DNA from: an uncultured Croceitalea sp.
GTDB lineage: Bacteria > Bacteroidota > Bacteroidia > Flavobacteriales > Flavobacteriaceae
DNA length: 64,000 nt
Direction: 5' to 3'
NCBI GenBank assembly: GCA_947503285.1
Contig: CANNDD010000002.1
Coordinates: 248,001-312,000, forward strand
Every line of letters starts with the position of its first letter. Within the stretch, counting starts at the first letter, position 1. The translations under genes and the position numbers were made by a program. Positions 47,745 to 57,133 of the stretch are shown piece after piece. The notes below the pieces were generated by a model. That model saw only the letters and a program-made list of their open reading frames with translations, was not told where the DNA came from and did no database searches.

Positions 47745-47983
47745 TACTTGTTGCGATTAGACATTTTAATAATCTGCCGTACGACAAAATATATGGCAAT
47801 CAAAACCGCAAATAAAGAACAAATAACCGTATAAATATTGTGTTTATTAGGAAATTTATCGTCTAAAAAGACTCCAAAATATGTGCCGCCCCCAATAATC
47901 GCGATCATTTGAAACGCCATCCCTGAAAATTGGGCATAGCTGTTTACAGATTGTTTCTTTTTAGGAGACTTTTGCTGGCTCAT
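47744..47983 (-). CDS. atpZ: AtpZ/AtpI-family protein
   Basis: 79 residues with two helices (QMIAIIGGGTYFGVFLDDKF then YTVICSLFAVLIAIYFVV), the AtpZ layout. These small proteins assist magnesium or c-ring handling in ATP synthase assembly. Its start overlaps the bactofilin gene by 23 bp. Confidence 0.85.
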   Translation of the reverse strand: MSQQKSPKKKQSVNSYAQFSGMAFQMIAIIGGGTYFGVFLDDKFPNKHNIYTVICSLFAVLIAIYFVVRQIIKMSNRNK

Positions 47984-48392
47984 TTATTTTGTTCGACTGC
48001 AGTTTATGGGGGGCACTGTTTGAAACCGTGCCTTTGCCCATGGTGCATGAGGCATTGAAGGTAGCACCCGGCTCAACAGCCAGTTTTGATACGTTGACGG
48101 TACCTTCGATTTTAGCGGAGCTTTTTAAGGCCAACAATTCAGATACATAAAGTTCGCCATTGAAGTTACCTTCAATATCTGCATTGACACATTCTACCTT
48201 GCCTTTGATCAAGCCGTCTTTTCCGATAACGACCTTTCCTGAGGTTTTTACGTTACCTTCTAATTTGCCATCAATCCTGAAATCGGCCTGTGACGAGATA
48301 TCGCCTTTGATGACGGTGTTCTTTTCGATTCTGTTTGGCTGTCCGCCAAAGCTTTCCATAGGTTTTTGCTTGTCTGAAAACATTTTGCTCAC
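47961..48392 (-). CDS. Bactofilin (polymer-forming cytoskeletal protein)
   Basis: A 143-residue protein whose central 100 residues form the repeated beta-helix of bactofilins (IDGKLEGNVKTSGKVVIG, then GKVECVNADIEG). It polymerises without nucleotide. It overlaps sprE by 4 bp upstream and atpZ by 23 bp downstream. Confidence 0.9.
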   Translation of the reverse strand: MSKMFSDKQKPMESFGGQPNRIEKNTVIKGDISSQADFRIDGKLEGNVKTSGKVVIGKDGLIKGKVECVNADIEGNFNGELYVSELLALKSSAKIEGTVNVSKLAVEPGATFNASCTMGKGTVSNSAPHKLQSNKINEPAKVS

Positions 48393-50941
48393 GGTTTTGG
48401 GGTTAAAATTTGTGCTTTATAATCTTCTAAATTTTTATGTACGAGTATGGTTTTATAATTGGATGATAAAATTACGAAATTCTCATCCTTAATTCGGTAG
48501 TCCTTGTTGTTTTTTAAGAGCTCGACGTAACCCAAGGCAAAATCCTTTGATTTGAATCCGTGAACCACCACGTATTGGTCTTCAAGATTATAGATATCTT
48601 TAGAAACCACATTTTTATAGCGTAGGTCTTTTATGGATTCCTCCAAGCGCTTCATCAGCTTGATGGCCTTTTCATCATCTTTGATCTTAAACGGAAATAC
48701 TACCTTCCAATTACCAGCGCCAACGGTTCCCGTTTCTGGCGAAAAGGTCTTTGCTTCCAATTTTGGTAATTGCTCCGCTATCATTTGTTCGGCCTTTTTA
48801 CCTTCTGGATTGTTTGGATAGGTCAATGCCACATAATTCAATGCCTCTTTAAAAGGTTCAAAGCCCTGCAATCTGCCAATGGCATTCGCCTTCAACATCT
48901 CGAATTTTGGAACTATGGGATCCCCTGTATATTTATTGATATTCTCTTGAGATAGTGTGATTACCGTTAAAAACTCTTGGTTTTCATAAAGCTTGTATAA
49001 ATCGGCATATTTTTTATCAGGACTATCGTTACTATCGGATAAGACCGCTTGCGGATTCAACAAGATTTCCGCGTACCTGGTGTTGGGGTGATTCGTGATT
49101 ATATTTTGCTTCATCGCTTCAGCCAATGGACTTGCGGATTCTTCATAAATCTTAAACAGATTGTATTTTGAAGGAAGTATCAACCGTTCTTCAGGGTTGG
49201 ATGCCAATACGCGCTCCAATTTACCGGCCGCCAATAGGTTTTCTTTGAATTTCTCTTTGTAGATAAGCCCTAGTTGGTAATTGGCAAAGTTGCGTTCGGT
49301 TCTAAGACTATCGATGATCGCAACGTCAGTTGGCATTTGTTCCATATAAAAGTCAACATTGTACTTTTCTTCTAAAGTAGCCTCTGCTGAAGTGCCATCG
49401 GCCAAGATTGTCTCACCCGTAGCTTCTGAGGGTAATGCCCTGTTCTTATTGCTCCACCGCCAGTCGTCTTCCAATGCCCGTTCTCCCCATTGTGTTTTGA
49501 ACGATGTTTTGCCATATCCTAAACTGGCGACATTATAAAAGTAGAATTTCCCTTTGTTTTCCTTTCCACCTTTAGAATTGGCAAAAGTGGCAAACCCGGC
49601 ATTTGCCCTTTTCTCTTTTTCAGCTTCTGCTTCAGCCGCTTTTCGCTGTAATTCTACAATATAGGTTTCAAAATATGCGATACGCTCTTGTTCGGGCATT
49701 TCATAAAGGGTGATGACACTGTCGGCAGACTGAACGATGTCTTCATACTTGATAACATCTTCAAGGTTGTCAAACTTCTTCTTAATAGCCCGGTATTTAC
49801 GCGTATTCTCCGTGAGATTGGTCAGAACACTGTCATAATAGGCCCCTGCAATCTTGTATTCGTTTTGGTCAAAATTATATTCCCCTAGGTTTTCATAGTT
49901 CTTTGCATTCAGCTTACGGTCATTTTGGGTAGCTTTCAACGATTTGTTGAAATAGACGATGGCCAAACTATCTGATTCGGTCCCTAAATGAAACTTGGCT
50001 ATCTGGCGATATATTTTGTCTAAAAACGGACGGTTTTCGCGATTTTCCTCTAAATCGGTCAAATACGCCAATAATTCTTCATAGTTGGTATCTGTAAGTT
50101 CGGTATTCTGAATCTTTTTCAAATGTGCATTGATCATGTACACCCGTGGTGATTTTCGATTTAATGCAATCACCTTGTCAAAAGCATAATTGGCACTGTC
50201 TTTATAACCCAATTGATTGTATAGCTGGCCTATGATAAAAAGGTACCTGCCGCGTTCTTCATTCTTTTTGGTATAGCTCTGTGCAATTTTCAATCGTTGT
50301 ATTGCCGTATCGGACGCTTTTAAATTCAAGTAAGATTGTGCCATTACCGCATTGGCATCGGCATATTCTTGCTTGCTTAATTCATCATATTTGAAGAGGT
50401 TCTTAAGGTTTTTGATGGCCAGTTCTGGATTATCCAATCGCATATTGGTCTTTTCCCTCCAAATACGGGCCTCATTGAATTTGTCACTTTTGATATATTT
50501 TCTAAGGATATAATTGAAAGATTCCAGGGCGGGAATATAACGTTGGTCAAAATAACGTGCCTTACCTAGAAGTAAAAAGGCCTCATCGGTTTGCGGGTTG
50601 CGCTCCTCATCTTTAATGTCCATACTATGTTTCTGTATGGCTTTCGTGGCTTTTTCTTCTGCGATGACAAAATTGGGGTTGTTGTCTTCGGAATCAAGCT
50701 TGATCTCATCGGTCACCTCTAAACGCTCTACGGGCAATACCTCCCAAAAATCATCTCGGTAGCTGGCATTCAATTCTTGCCGACCCGTTTCAAAGGCGAT
50801 ATTACCATTATACAAGGTATTGTATTTGGTGTTCAAGGCATGCCAATTGCGATTAATGAACTTGTCCTTTTTTACGGAACACGCATTGAATACCAATAAT
50901 CCGACAATCGCGGAAATCAAAAGTTTTATGTGAAGCTTCAA
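48389..50941 (-). CDS. sprE: Gliding/T9SS lipoprotein SprE (PorW)
   Basis: An 850-residue lipoprotein (signal ends FNACS) with TPR-like repeats across most of its length and a C-terminal domain. It resembles SprE of F. johnsoniae and PorW of Porphyromonas, required for type IX secretion and gliding. The start of the mature part (VKKDKFINRNWHALNTKYN) is a family hallmark. It is first in the sprE-bactofilin-atpZ transcript. Confidence 0.88.
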   Translation of the reverse strand: MKLHIKLLISAIVGLLVFNACSVKKDKFINRNWHALNTKYNTLYNGNIAFETGRQELNASYRDDFWEVLPVERLEVTDEIKLDSEDNNPNFVIAEEKATKAIQKHSMDIKDEERNPQTDEAFLLLGKARYFDQRYIPALESFNYILRKYIKSDKFNEARIWREKTNMRLDNPELAIKNLKNLFKYDELSKQEYADANAVMAQSYLNLKASDTAIQRLKIAQSYTKKNEERGRYLFIIGQLYNQLGYKDSANYAFDKVIALNRKSPRVYMINAHLKKIQNTELTDTNYEELLAYLTDLEENRENRPFLDKIYRQIAKFHLGTESDSLAIVYFNKSLKATQNDRKLNAKNYENLGEYNFDQNEYKIAGAYYDSVLTNLTENTRKYRAIKKKFDNLEDVIKYEDIVQSADSVITLYEMPEQERIAYFETYIVELQRKAAEAEAEKEKRANAGFATFANSKGGKENKGKFYFYNVASLGYGKTSFKTQWGERALEDDWRWSNKNRALPSEATGETILADGTSAEATLEEKYNVDFYMEQMPTDVAIIDSLRTERNFANYQLGLIYKEKFKENLLAAGKLERVLASNPEERLILPSKYNLFKIYEESASPLAEAMKQNIITNHPNTRYAEILLNPQAVLSDSNDSPDKKYADLYKLYENQEFLTVITLSQENINKYTGDPIVPKFEMLKANAIGRLQGFEPFKEALNYVALTYPNNPEGKKAEQMIAEQLPKLEAKTFSPETGTVGAGNWKVVFPFKIKDDEKAIKLMKRLEESIKDLRYKNVVSKDIYNLEDQYVVVHGFKSKDFALGYVELLKNNKDYRIKDENFVILSSNYKTILVHKNLEDYKAQILTPKP

Positions 50942-50977
50942 TCTAGTAATCTTTCCTCCCTATGCATAACTCAAAAA

Positions 50978-50998
50978 AGCCCTGTTTAGTATGGGGCT
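50978..50998 (-). terminator. Terminator after the DUF763 gene
   Basis: On the minus strand AGCCC pairs with GGGCT around an 11-nt loop, followed by TTTTTGAG. It lies 87 bp after the DUF763 stop. Confidence 0.6.
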
Positions 50999-51084
50999 CA
51001 TCGATAAAATGTAAATATTCTTTTGGCATGCCATTGCTGGTCGGTTTCTTTCATGCCAACAGCAGTGCGCAAGGCTATAAAACG

Positions 51085-52293
51085 CTATTCATCAAATAGA
51101 TTTAATTGTTTTCCTTTTCGCGATTTGGCATACCCAAATACACTTCGTCCCCCATATTTATACGATTCTTCATTTTCTTTCTGTACCAAGGCATCAAAAT
51201 TTTGATTGGGCACGAAGTTCCTTTCAGCTTGTTGCGCCATTTCAGTCAATTTTTTAATGGCCGCCATTTTATCGGAACGACCGATTTTTGCATTTTCAAC
51301 AGCGGTCTGCATGGTAGAAATGGTTTCATCGTACACTTTTGTAGGAACGGGAAAGGGAGTGGCATCTTTTCCGCCATGGGCAAAAGCGAAACGTGCGGGG
51401 TCTGAGAAACGTGATGGGGTACCATGAATTACCTCACTGACCAAAGCCAAAGACTGTAATGTTCTTGGGCCCAATCCCTTCAACAATAACAGCTCTTCGA
51501 ACTTTTCAGTCTCGTTTTCTTGCGCCAACCATAAAATACTCCCCAAGCGTTTAAAATCAACATCGCTTGCCCGTATATTATGATGGCTTGGTACCAACAA
51601 GTGAGGCAGTTCTTTAATGACCTTATCAGGATTTTCCTTGGCGATCTTTAAAATGGCGCTTCGCGTATTTTGGGCGTCACCATGAACCAAATTCAGAATC
51701 TTACCTTGATTTTCACCACAAATAGCGGTATGGGGCTCTTTTACAAAATCAGTTACCTTTCCTGAATGCCAATGGTAACGTCGGGCTTTACCATTTTTTC
51801 CGTTCATACCTTGTTGAACGACTGTCCATGCCCCGGTATCCGACACCAAAAAGTTATGGATGTACAGTTGAAAACCGTCTTGTAGGGCAGTATTGTCAAC
51901 TTTTGCACTGAGTTTACTGCAATGTGCGAGGTAGTTGCCATCTAAGCCTGTTTTCATACCGACCTGCTGCAACTCTTGCGGTGTTTTTAAGGAATGTTTA
52001 CCCTTGCCTCCGCAAACATAGAGCCCTAATTGTTTTGATACAGGATTGATGACCTGTTTTAAAACGTTCATTACCGTGGTGGTGACCCCTGAAGAATTCC
52101 AATCCATCCCAATGACCGTTCCGAAGCTTTGAAACCAAAACGGATTGGCCATTCGTTCCAAAAAACCCTCTTTGCCATGTTCTAAAATAATAGCCTCTAC
52201 CATAGGTAATGAAAGGGCTTTCATCCTATTTAAGAGCCAGGGTGGAACATGCCCTCCATGTAAGGTCAAATCTGCCGTGCCTGATCGTGCCAA
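51085..52293 (-). CDS. DUF763 protein
   Basis: A 402-residue soluble protein matching DUF763 at its N-terminus (ARSGTADLTLHGGHVPPWL) and in NLVHGDAQNTRSAILK. It contains a helix-hairpin-helix-like stretch (LLLKGLGPRTLQSLALVSEV), so it may act on DNA. The family is sporadic and of unknown function, seen in archaea and scattered bacteria. It stands alone. The GTCATTCC repeat element lies just upstream. Confidence 0.85.
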   Translation of the reverse strand: MARSGTADLTLHGGHVPPWLLNRMKALSLPMVEAIILEHGKEGFLERMANPFWFQSFGTVIGMDWNSSGVTTTVMNVLKQVINPVSKQLGLYVCGGKGKHSLKTPQELQQVGMKTGLDGNYLAHCSKLSAKVDNTALQDGFQLYIHNFLVSDTGAWTVVQQGMNGKNGKARRYHWHSGKVTDFVKEPHTAICGENQGKILNLVHGDAQNTRSAILKIAKENPDKVIKELPHLLVPSHHNIRASDVDFKRLGSILWLAQENETEKFEELLLLKGLGPRTLQSLALVSEVIHGTPSRFSDPARFAFAHGGKDATPFPVPTKVYDETISTMQTAVENAKIGRSDKMAAIKKLTEMAQQAERNFVPNQNFDALVQKENEESYKYGGRSVFGYAKSRKGKQLNLFDE

Positions 52294-52593
52294 AGGTTAA
52301 TTTTTTTGTGAATTTGTCATTCCCCACTTCTTGCCCGTCCACCAGCCAGACAAGACGATTCTGGCGTGGATGCGGAATCCAAAACAAAATAGGAACTATG
52401 GATTTCTACATTCGCAGGAATGACAGCCTGAAAATGACCTTTCCGCATTCTAAAGATACTAAATAGATTCATTTCAATTGTTCGGCAACCAAAATGTTGA
52501 ACAATCATGACTCTCGACAGAGTGGTGATACCTATTCTTATAACCATAGGCGAAAGGCCTGCGGGACACAGATACTACTGTTTTTTTTAATTT
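52294..52593. other. Intergenic region with a palindromic repeat element
   Basis: About 300 bp between DUF763 and the OmpA gene. Most of the left half is the element at 52316-52424. The remainder has no recognised features. Confidence 0.6.
52316..52424. repeat. GTCATTCC-ended repeat element, 109 bp
   Basis: It starts GTCATTCC (52316-52323) and ends GGAATGAC (52417-52424), exact reverse complements. Internal GGAATCC and GGATTTC add further dyads. Such elements, of the GTCATTCCTGCGAA kind, are common non-coding repeats in many bacterial genomes. No transposase is present, so any movement would depend on an enzyme elsewhere. Confidence 0.6.
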
Positions 52594-54525
52594 CTAAAAA
52601 GGGGTCACCAGTATTTCTACCCTTCTGTTTTTCTGCCGGTTTTCATCACTGTCATTGGGCACTATGGGATTCGTTTCGCCATAACCTATTTCCTTCCATT
52701 TAAAATCAGCATTACCCATGGCCTTTCGAAGTTCTTCCGCCACGCTCACGGCACGCTTTCTTGATAGTTCAAGATTGCTTTTATCGCCGCCTACATCATC
52801 GGTATGACCTTCGACCGTGATGGTACCTCTGGGTAGGTTTTTCATCTGTTTGGCCAATTCATCAATAGCGGCCAAACCTTCTGGTTTGAGCATATGCTCA
52901 CCACTATCAAACAACACGGCACTGTCGAGACTCATACGCAGCGCTCCACCAATAGTGGCAACCGCATCAATATCGGCCCCAGGCACTTCACTCCTTGTTT
53001 CAAGATCGGTGAGCCGTATATAATTGAAGCGTTGGTTCGGTGCCACATAATCACCGATATCCACCATGGCGGTGCCGCCATCGATTTTTCCAATGGCAAT
53101 CCAGTTCACCGCATCGGTGGAAATCTCCAATTTTGTAGGTTCAATTTCGCCCACTTCAAATACAAAAAGATCCGGCCCGTTGACATCGATCAGCACATTG
53201 TCAACGAATTCAAGGACCATTATTCCATTTAAGCCTAAATTGCACATCGTCTTTTCATAGTCTGAATTCAGCCCCTCATAGTCTGGTTCTCCTAAGCTTG
53301 TTTTTGGATTTGCTTTCTCAGCTTTTTCCCCTCGTATAAAGGAAACATCGTTATCGGCAAAAGATAGCCCGCCCAAGGGAAGAAAGACAAATTTTCCCTG
53401 CTCAGAAAGGTAGGTCTCCCCTACATTCGTATCACTGGCGTACCAACTAGGGTTTTTCTTGTAGAATTCGTCTTCAGCATTTTTGGCCTTTTTCAGAAAC
53501 GTTTTTGCCTGCTTCCTTCTTTGCTTGTCAAGGGTAGCCATTCTGGTTTTAAAATTATCGGTTGCATCGCCATTACCAATATGCTTGGTAATTTTATCTG
53601 ATAGCCCATTCCGTAAAAGTTCTTTTGCCTCGGTTGAGGATTTAATTTCTATGTTCCCCGGGGTTTCTTTTAACATTTCAACTTCATCTTCAGTTATATT
53701 TAAAAGTGCAGCCAGTTGGGTTTTATCCATTTTTAGAGATGCTAAAAATGCCTCTTGATTTTCTATCGCCTCGTAAACGATTTTTCCAAATTCAGTTTTT
53801 TTGACCAAAAATTCAATATAGCTGGGCTGAACGAGACCATCGGCGCTTAAAAATTCTTTGGGAATTCGGTTGATTGCCTCACGAATCAAATAGTTCAAGC
53901 TGTCTTTTTTTCTTTTTTCATAAGCGGTCTTCTTAAAAAGGCCATATAAATCCGTTATATCATGCCCGTTACGTTCTTTTTTGCGCAAACCATCTATAAA
54001 AGCATGGGCATTTTTCACCAATGTATTTGCTTCGGTACCATTGGCATTTTTTTCTTTTTCAAGCCCAATCATTTTTAATCGTAGCCCAATCAAAGAATCT
54101 ACTTCTTTTTCATTGAGGTCAAATACTGTGGCAATCATTGGTTTTAACTCCGTGATATCCATTTTCTCGAGTGCCGACTTTTCTTCTTCCTCACTTTGCG
54201 CTGTAGGTTCTTTTTCAAATGGGATGTCATAGGTCTTGGTAAAGTCTTCTCTAAGAAATTGCTCATCTAACACCTGAATTCCTTGGTTTTCTTCCACATC
54301 GGAGTTCAAGGGTTCTTTATCCAAGGCCATATGTGCCGAAGGACTCAAAGATTCTTTTTTTTCTGGGCTACTTTCGGCACAGCCCAATATCAAAAGAACT
54401 AAAAAGCTTATTTGGCCAATGGCAAAATACTTTCGTCCGTTGCGCCCTAATGCAGAACTGGCCGAATCCCTTAATAGCACCAAATCCAAGGCATCTATTA
54501 GATTAAATTTATTTGTAGGATGCAT
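52594..54525 (-). CDS. OmpA-family lipoprotein with discoidin-like domain
   Basis: A 643-residue protein. The putative lipobox (VLLILGC, near residue 49) follows an unusually long basic N-terminus, so the true start may be internal. Residues about 70-360 are acidic and helical. A beta-sandwich domain follows (GPDLFVFEVG then EISTDAVNWIAIGKI). The C-terminal 110 residues form an OmpA peptidoglycan-binding domain (EGHTDDVGGDKSNLELSRKRA). It probably tethers the outer membrane to the cell wall. Its start overlaps the upstream gene by 17 bp. Confidence 0.82.
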   Translation of the reverse strand: MHPTNKFNLIDALDLVLLRDSASSALGRNGRKYFAIGQISFLVLLILGCAESSPEKKESLSPSAHMALDKEPLNSDVEENQGIQVLDEQFLREDFTKTYDIPFEKEPTAQSEEEEKSALEKMDITELKPMIATVFDLNEKEVDSLIGLRLKMIGLEKEKNANGTEANTLVKNAHAFIDGLRKKERNGHDITDLYGLFKKTAYEKRKKDSLNYLIREAINRIPKEFLSADGLVQPSYIEFLVKKTEFGKIVYEAIENQEAFLASLKMDKTQLAALLNITEDEVEMLKETPGNIEIKSSTEAKELLRNGLSDKITKHIGNGDATDNFKTRMATLDKQRRKQAKTFLKKAKNAEDEFYKKNPSWYASDTNVGETYLSEQGKFVFLPLGGLSFADNDVSFIRGEKAEKANPKTSLGEPDYEGLNSDYEKTMCNLGLNGIMVLEFVDNVLIDVNGPDLFVFEVGEIEPTKLEISTDAVNWIAIGKIDGGTAMVDIGDYVAPNQRFNYIRLTDLETRSEVPGADIDAVATIGGALRMSLDSAVLFDSGEHMLKPEGLAAIDELAKQMKNLPRGTITVEGHTDDVGGDKSNLELSRKRAVSVAEELRKAMGNADFKWKEIGYGETNPIVPNDSDENRQKNRRVEILVTPF

Positions 54526-56446
54526 AGCGTACTTTCATAAATTCGTAGTAGATAAAACCTGAATGGCTATACCAATTTTCATAGCCCAACTTTTTTTCAC
54601 AGGCATCAATTTTCATTAAAGAGCCGTACAAATGATTCATAAGTTCTTTGTATTTGATGTCATAGGTCTTGTCAAACTTTTCTATGGACTTTATAATCTT
54701 AAAGCGCTCTTTTTGCCAGGCCAAACCAGAAACTGCATGTATGCCAGAGAAATTATCCCCGAAAGAGATGCCAAAATCGGTTACCTTTTTAGTGTGCTGT
54801 GCTATTTTCAACAATTTTTCTAGGGTATACCTGTTGTGCTGCAGGTCTCTGTAGGCATTTTCTAGACAGTCACAGCCTTCTTTGTTTTCCTCATTCGAGT
54901 TACCAGTGTTTTGTGAACGTCTCGAACCTCCAGTATCTTGAGGGTTGTTCAAGCTCCTATTGGCTCCTTCGTTATCACCACCGCCTTTGGCCCCGTCATT
55001 TCGATCACCCTGTTTTTTATCCTCACTTCGGTTTTTGTCTTTTTGGGTTTCTCTATCTGAGTCTTTACCGTCTAGTGATTCTGTAGTATTTCTTTGTTGA
55101 ATTCCACCTATTTCCCGCGCATATGAAGTCATAATTTCACTAACACTGGTTGAATAGTTGGTCTCGGCGTCTACCCTTCCGCGTTCAAGTAATTGTGTTG
55201 CATTATCCAATGCATTCTGATAACGTTCCGTGGCACGGGAAATAGCATCTGCCTCGCCTCTTGCATTACTCAATTCAGTTCTATATTGCTGCGAGACCGC
55301 CTGGTTGGTATTTGTAAAAGTAGTAGCATGTGCCTCGATTACCGCATTTCGAATATCGGCTGCCTGCTGAAGGCTACGGTTTTTCTTTCGTTCAGCCTTT
55401 CTAATTGCCTCTTCCGTATTTTCGTCTTTTGCATCTTCGGTTTGGTTTGGTTCAATAGAATCTCCAGCACCAGAGGCATCCGTTTGGTTTTTACTAATAC
55501 CATCATTATTTGAGTTAGAACCCGAACTGTGAGATTGACTGATCCGAGCAATATTGTAACAACTAGAGGGCAAGTTTGGCTGGCCTCGGGGGTCCATATT
55601 AGGGTCATGGTCGGCATCATCAGAACCTAATAAATCAAATTTGTCGAAATTGCCATTGCCATAAAAATTGGCGAATGCGTTGGTCAAATTACCAGCGAAT
55701 TGCCCAACTTCGCTTTGGCCAATTTCATGCGGCACTATTTGTGCACTCAAAACACTACTTGTGAATAGAAGAAGCAATAAAGCTGTGGTACCACTAGATT
55801 TCCTTTTAAAAAAAAGTAGTGCCAGAATCAAGATCAAAACAACCAATAGGCCAATAATCAGCATATAAAAGAGGTAAGGATCATCGGTATTGTTTGTATT
55901 GACGCCACCTTGATCTTCTAGCCCTCCATCAATTTGCCGCATACTACCAGCGTCTACAAATAGATTGCTTTCGGGAAACAGTTCAATGCCAGCCGAAATG
56001 GCAACTACAAAGGGAATACCCCGTTCTTTAGCACTTATTTTAATGCCAAATTCCATAGCGGTTCTGAAAGCTGTTGAATACTCTCCATTTTCGGTGGACC
56101 CGCTTCGCACGACATCGTCCCAATTTTTTTTGACAAGTTCAACGGATAATTCATTACCATCTTCTGCAAATACCTTTATCATTGCTGGACGCAGTATATA
56201 GCCCAGCTTTTTTATCGCTATTCTGCTCTCAATGTCATCTGTAATACCTTTAAAATATTTTACGGTAAAGTCTTCTCCTGCTTCAGGAATTGGAAGTTCG
56301 GTTTTGACCACCGGTATGTCGTCATCATCGATTGACGGCGGAATAAAACCCTTTTTATCTTGGCCAAAAGCCAAGCCTAGGGTAAGTATGGACAACCAGA
56401 AAATAATTGGTCTAACTATAATAGTGTGCATGACCCTAGTTTTCAT
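54509..56446 (-). CDS. Large envelope protein with two signal-like segments
   Basis: 645 residues. Signal peptide about 1-29 (ends GLAFGQ), a folded region about 45-165, and a membrane helix at 191-213 followed by KRK. Next comes a second hydrophobic stretch at 221-236 that itself looks like a signal peptide (ends SVLSAQ). Residues about 240-530 are low-complexity and coiled-coil (Asn, Gln, Glu, Arg rich). The final 110 residues hold two CxC-type cysteines (CDCLENAY). It may be a fusion of two secreted proteins or a helical hairpin. No family recognised. Confidence 0.6.
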   Translation of the reverse strand: MKTRVMHTIIVRPIIFWLSILTLGLAFGQDKKGFIPPSIDDDDIPVVKTELPIPEAGEDFTVKYFKGITDDIESRIAIKKLGYILRPAMIKVFAEDGNELSVELVKKNWDDVVRSGSTENGEYSTAFRTAMEFGIKISAKERGIPFVVAISAGIELFPESNLFVDAGSMRQIDGGLEDQGGVNTNNTDDPYLFYMLIIGLLVVLILILALLFFKRKSSGTTALLLLLFTSSVLSAQIVPHEIGQSEVGQFAGNLTNAFANFYGNGNFDKFDLLGSDDADHDPNMDPRGQPNLPSSCYNIARISQSHSSGSNSNNDGISKNQTDASGAGDSIEPNQTEDAKDENTEEAIRKAERKKNRSLQQAADIRNAVIEAHATTFTNTNQAVSQQYRTELSNARGEADAISRATERYQNALDNATQLLERGRVDAETNYSTSVSEIMTSYAREIGGIQQRNTTESLDGKDSDRETQKDKNRSEDKKQGDRNDGAKGGGDNEGANRSLNNPQDTGGSRRSQNTGNSNEENKEGCDCLENAYRDLQHNRYTLEKLLKIAQHTKKVTDFGISFGDNFSGIHAVSGLAWQKERFKIIKSIEKFDKTYDIKYKELMNHLYGSLMKIDACEKKLGYENWYSHSGFIYYEFMKVRYASYK

Positions 56447-57123
56447 TTTCTATATTCTTTTAATAAATGATTGGCAAGCCTTACCATTTTCTGACCCAAA
56501 ATTTCTTGCTGTTCTTTCGTACGGTCATTATTGGCATTGCCTGAGCCGTAAGAAATGATAAATGCCCCGTCGTAATTTTCATTATAAATACTGACTCGTC
56601 CGTAACGCGGCTGGGTAGTGATATAATTGTCTTTGGTGTCTGCCTCAATAATAAACCTTTGGGTGATTTTTTCGATGCCCTCTTCCTTATGTTCTAGATG
56701 CTCTTTTATGGCCTTTTTAATTGTAGCCTTGCCCAAATCAGAGACCCGGAATTCGATTACCATGGCATTGCCAAGTTTATCAATTCCAAAACCGCTCAAT
56801 TCGAATAGGCATTCGTTATCGCTCCCTTCTTTGTTACCAAAAGGAAAATCAGATCCAAAAACTTTTTTTGCTTGTTCTTGGGAGCTTGTCCTTTTGATAT
56901 TGGAAATGGGTATGCCTGTAGCTTTGGCAATATCCGAAGCATCGATATCACATGAAAAAGCTGTGAGTAAGGCGCTGTAATCCACAGAACTTGAAGATTG
57001 TGCAGCGGTTGTCACTGCTGTTGTTGCTGAAGCTTCTTTATTGCTATTCTTTTTGGGTTCTCCGCAAGATCCGAACAAAAGTAGCCCTAGTAGCAAACCT
57101 AATATGTGGAGTCGTGTTTTCAT
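56443..57123 (-). CDS. Hypothetical lipoprotein
   Basis: A 226-residue lipoprotein (signal ends LLFGSC). A Ser/Ala/Thr-rich linker precedes a mixed alpha/beta domain with two cysteines (AFSCDID, NECLFELSG). Family not recognised. It overlaps the next gene by 4 bp and belongs to the envelope operon. Confidence 0.65.
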   Translation of the reverse strand: MKTRLHILGLLLGLLLFGSCGEPKKNSNKEASATTAVTTAAQSSSSVDYSALLTAFSCDIDASDIAKATGIPISNIKRTSSQEQAKKVFGSDFPFGNKEGSDNECLFELSGFGIDKLGNAMVIEFRVSDLGKATIKKAIKEHLEHKEEGIEKITQRFIIEADTKDNYITTQPRYGRVSIYNENYDGAFIISYGSGNANNDRTKEQQEILGQKMVRLANHLLKEYRK

Positions 57124-57133
57124 GTTTACTGAT

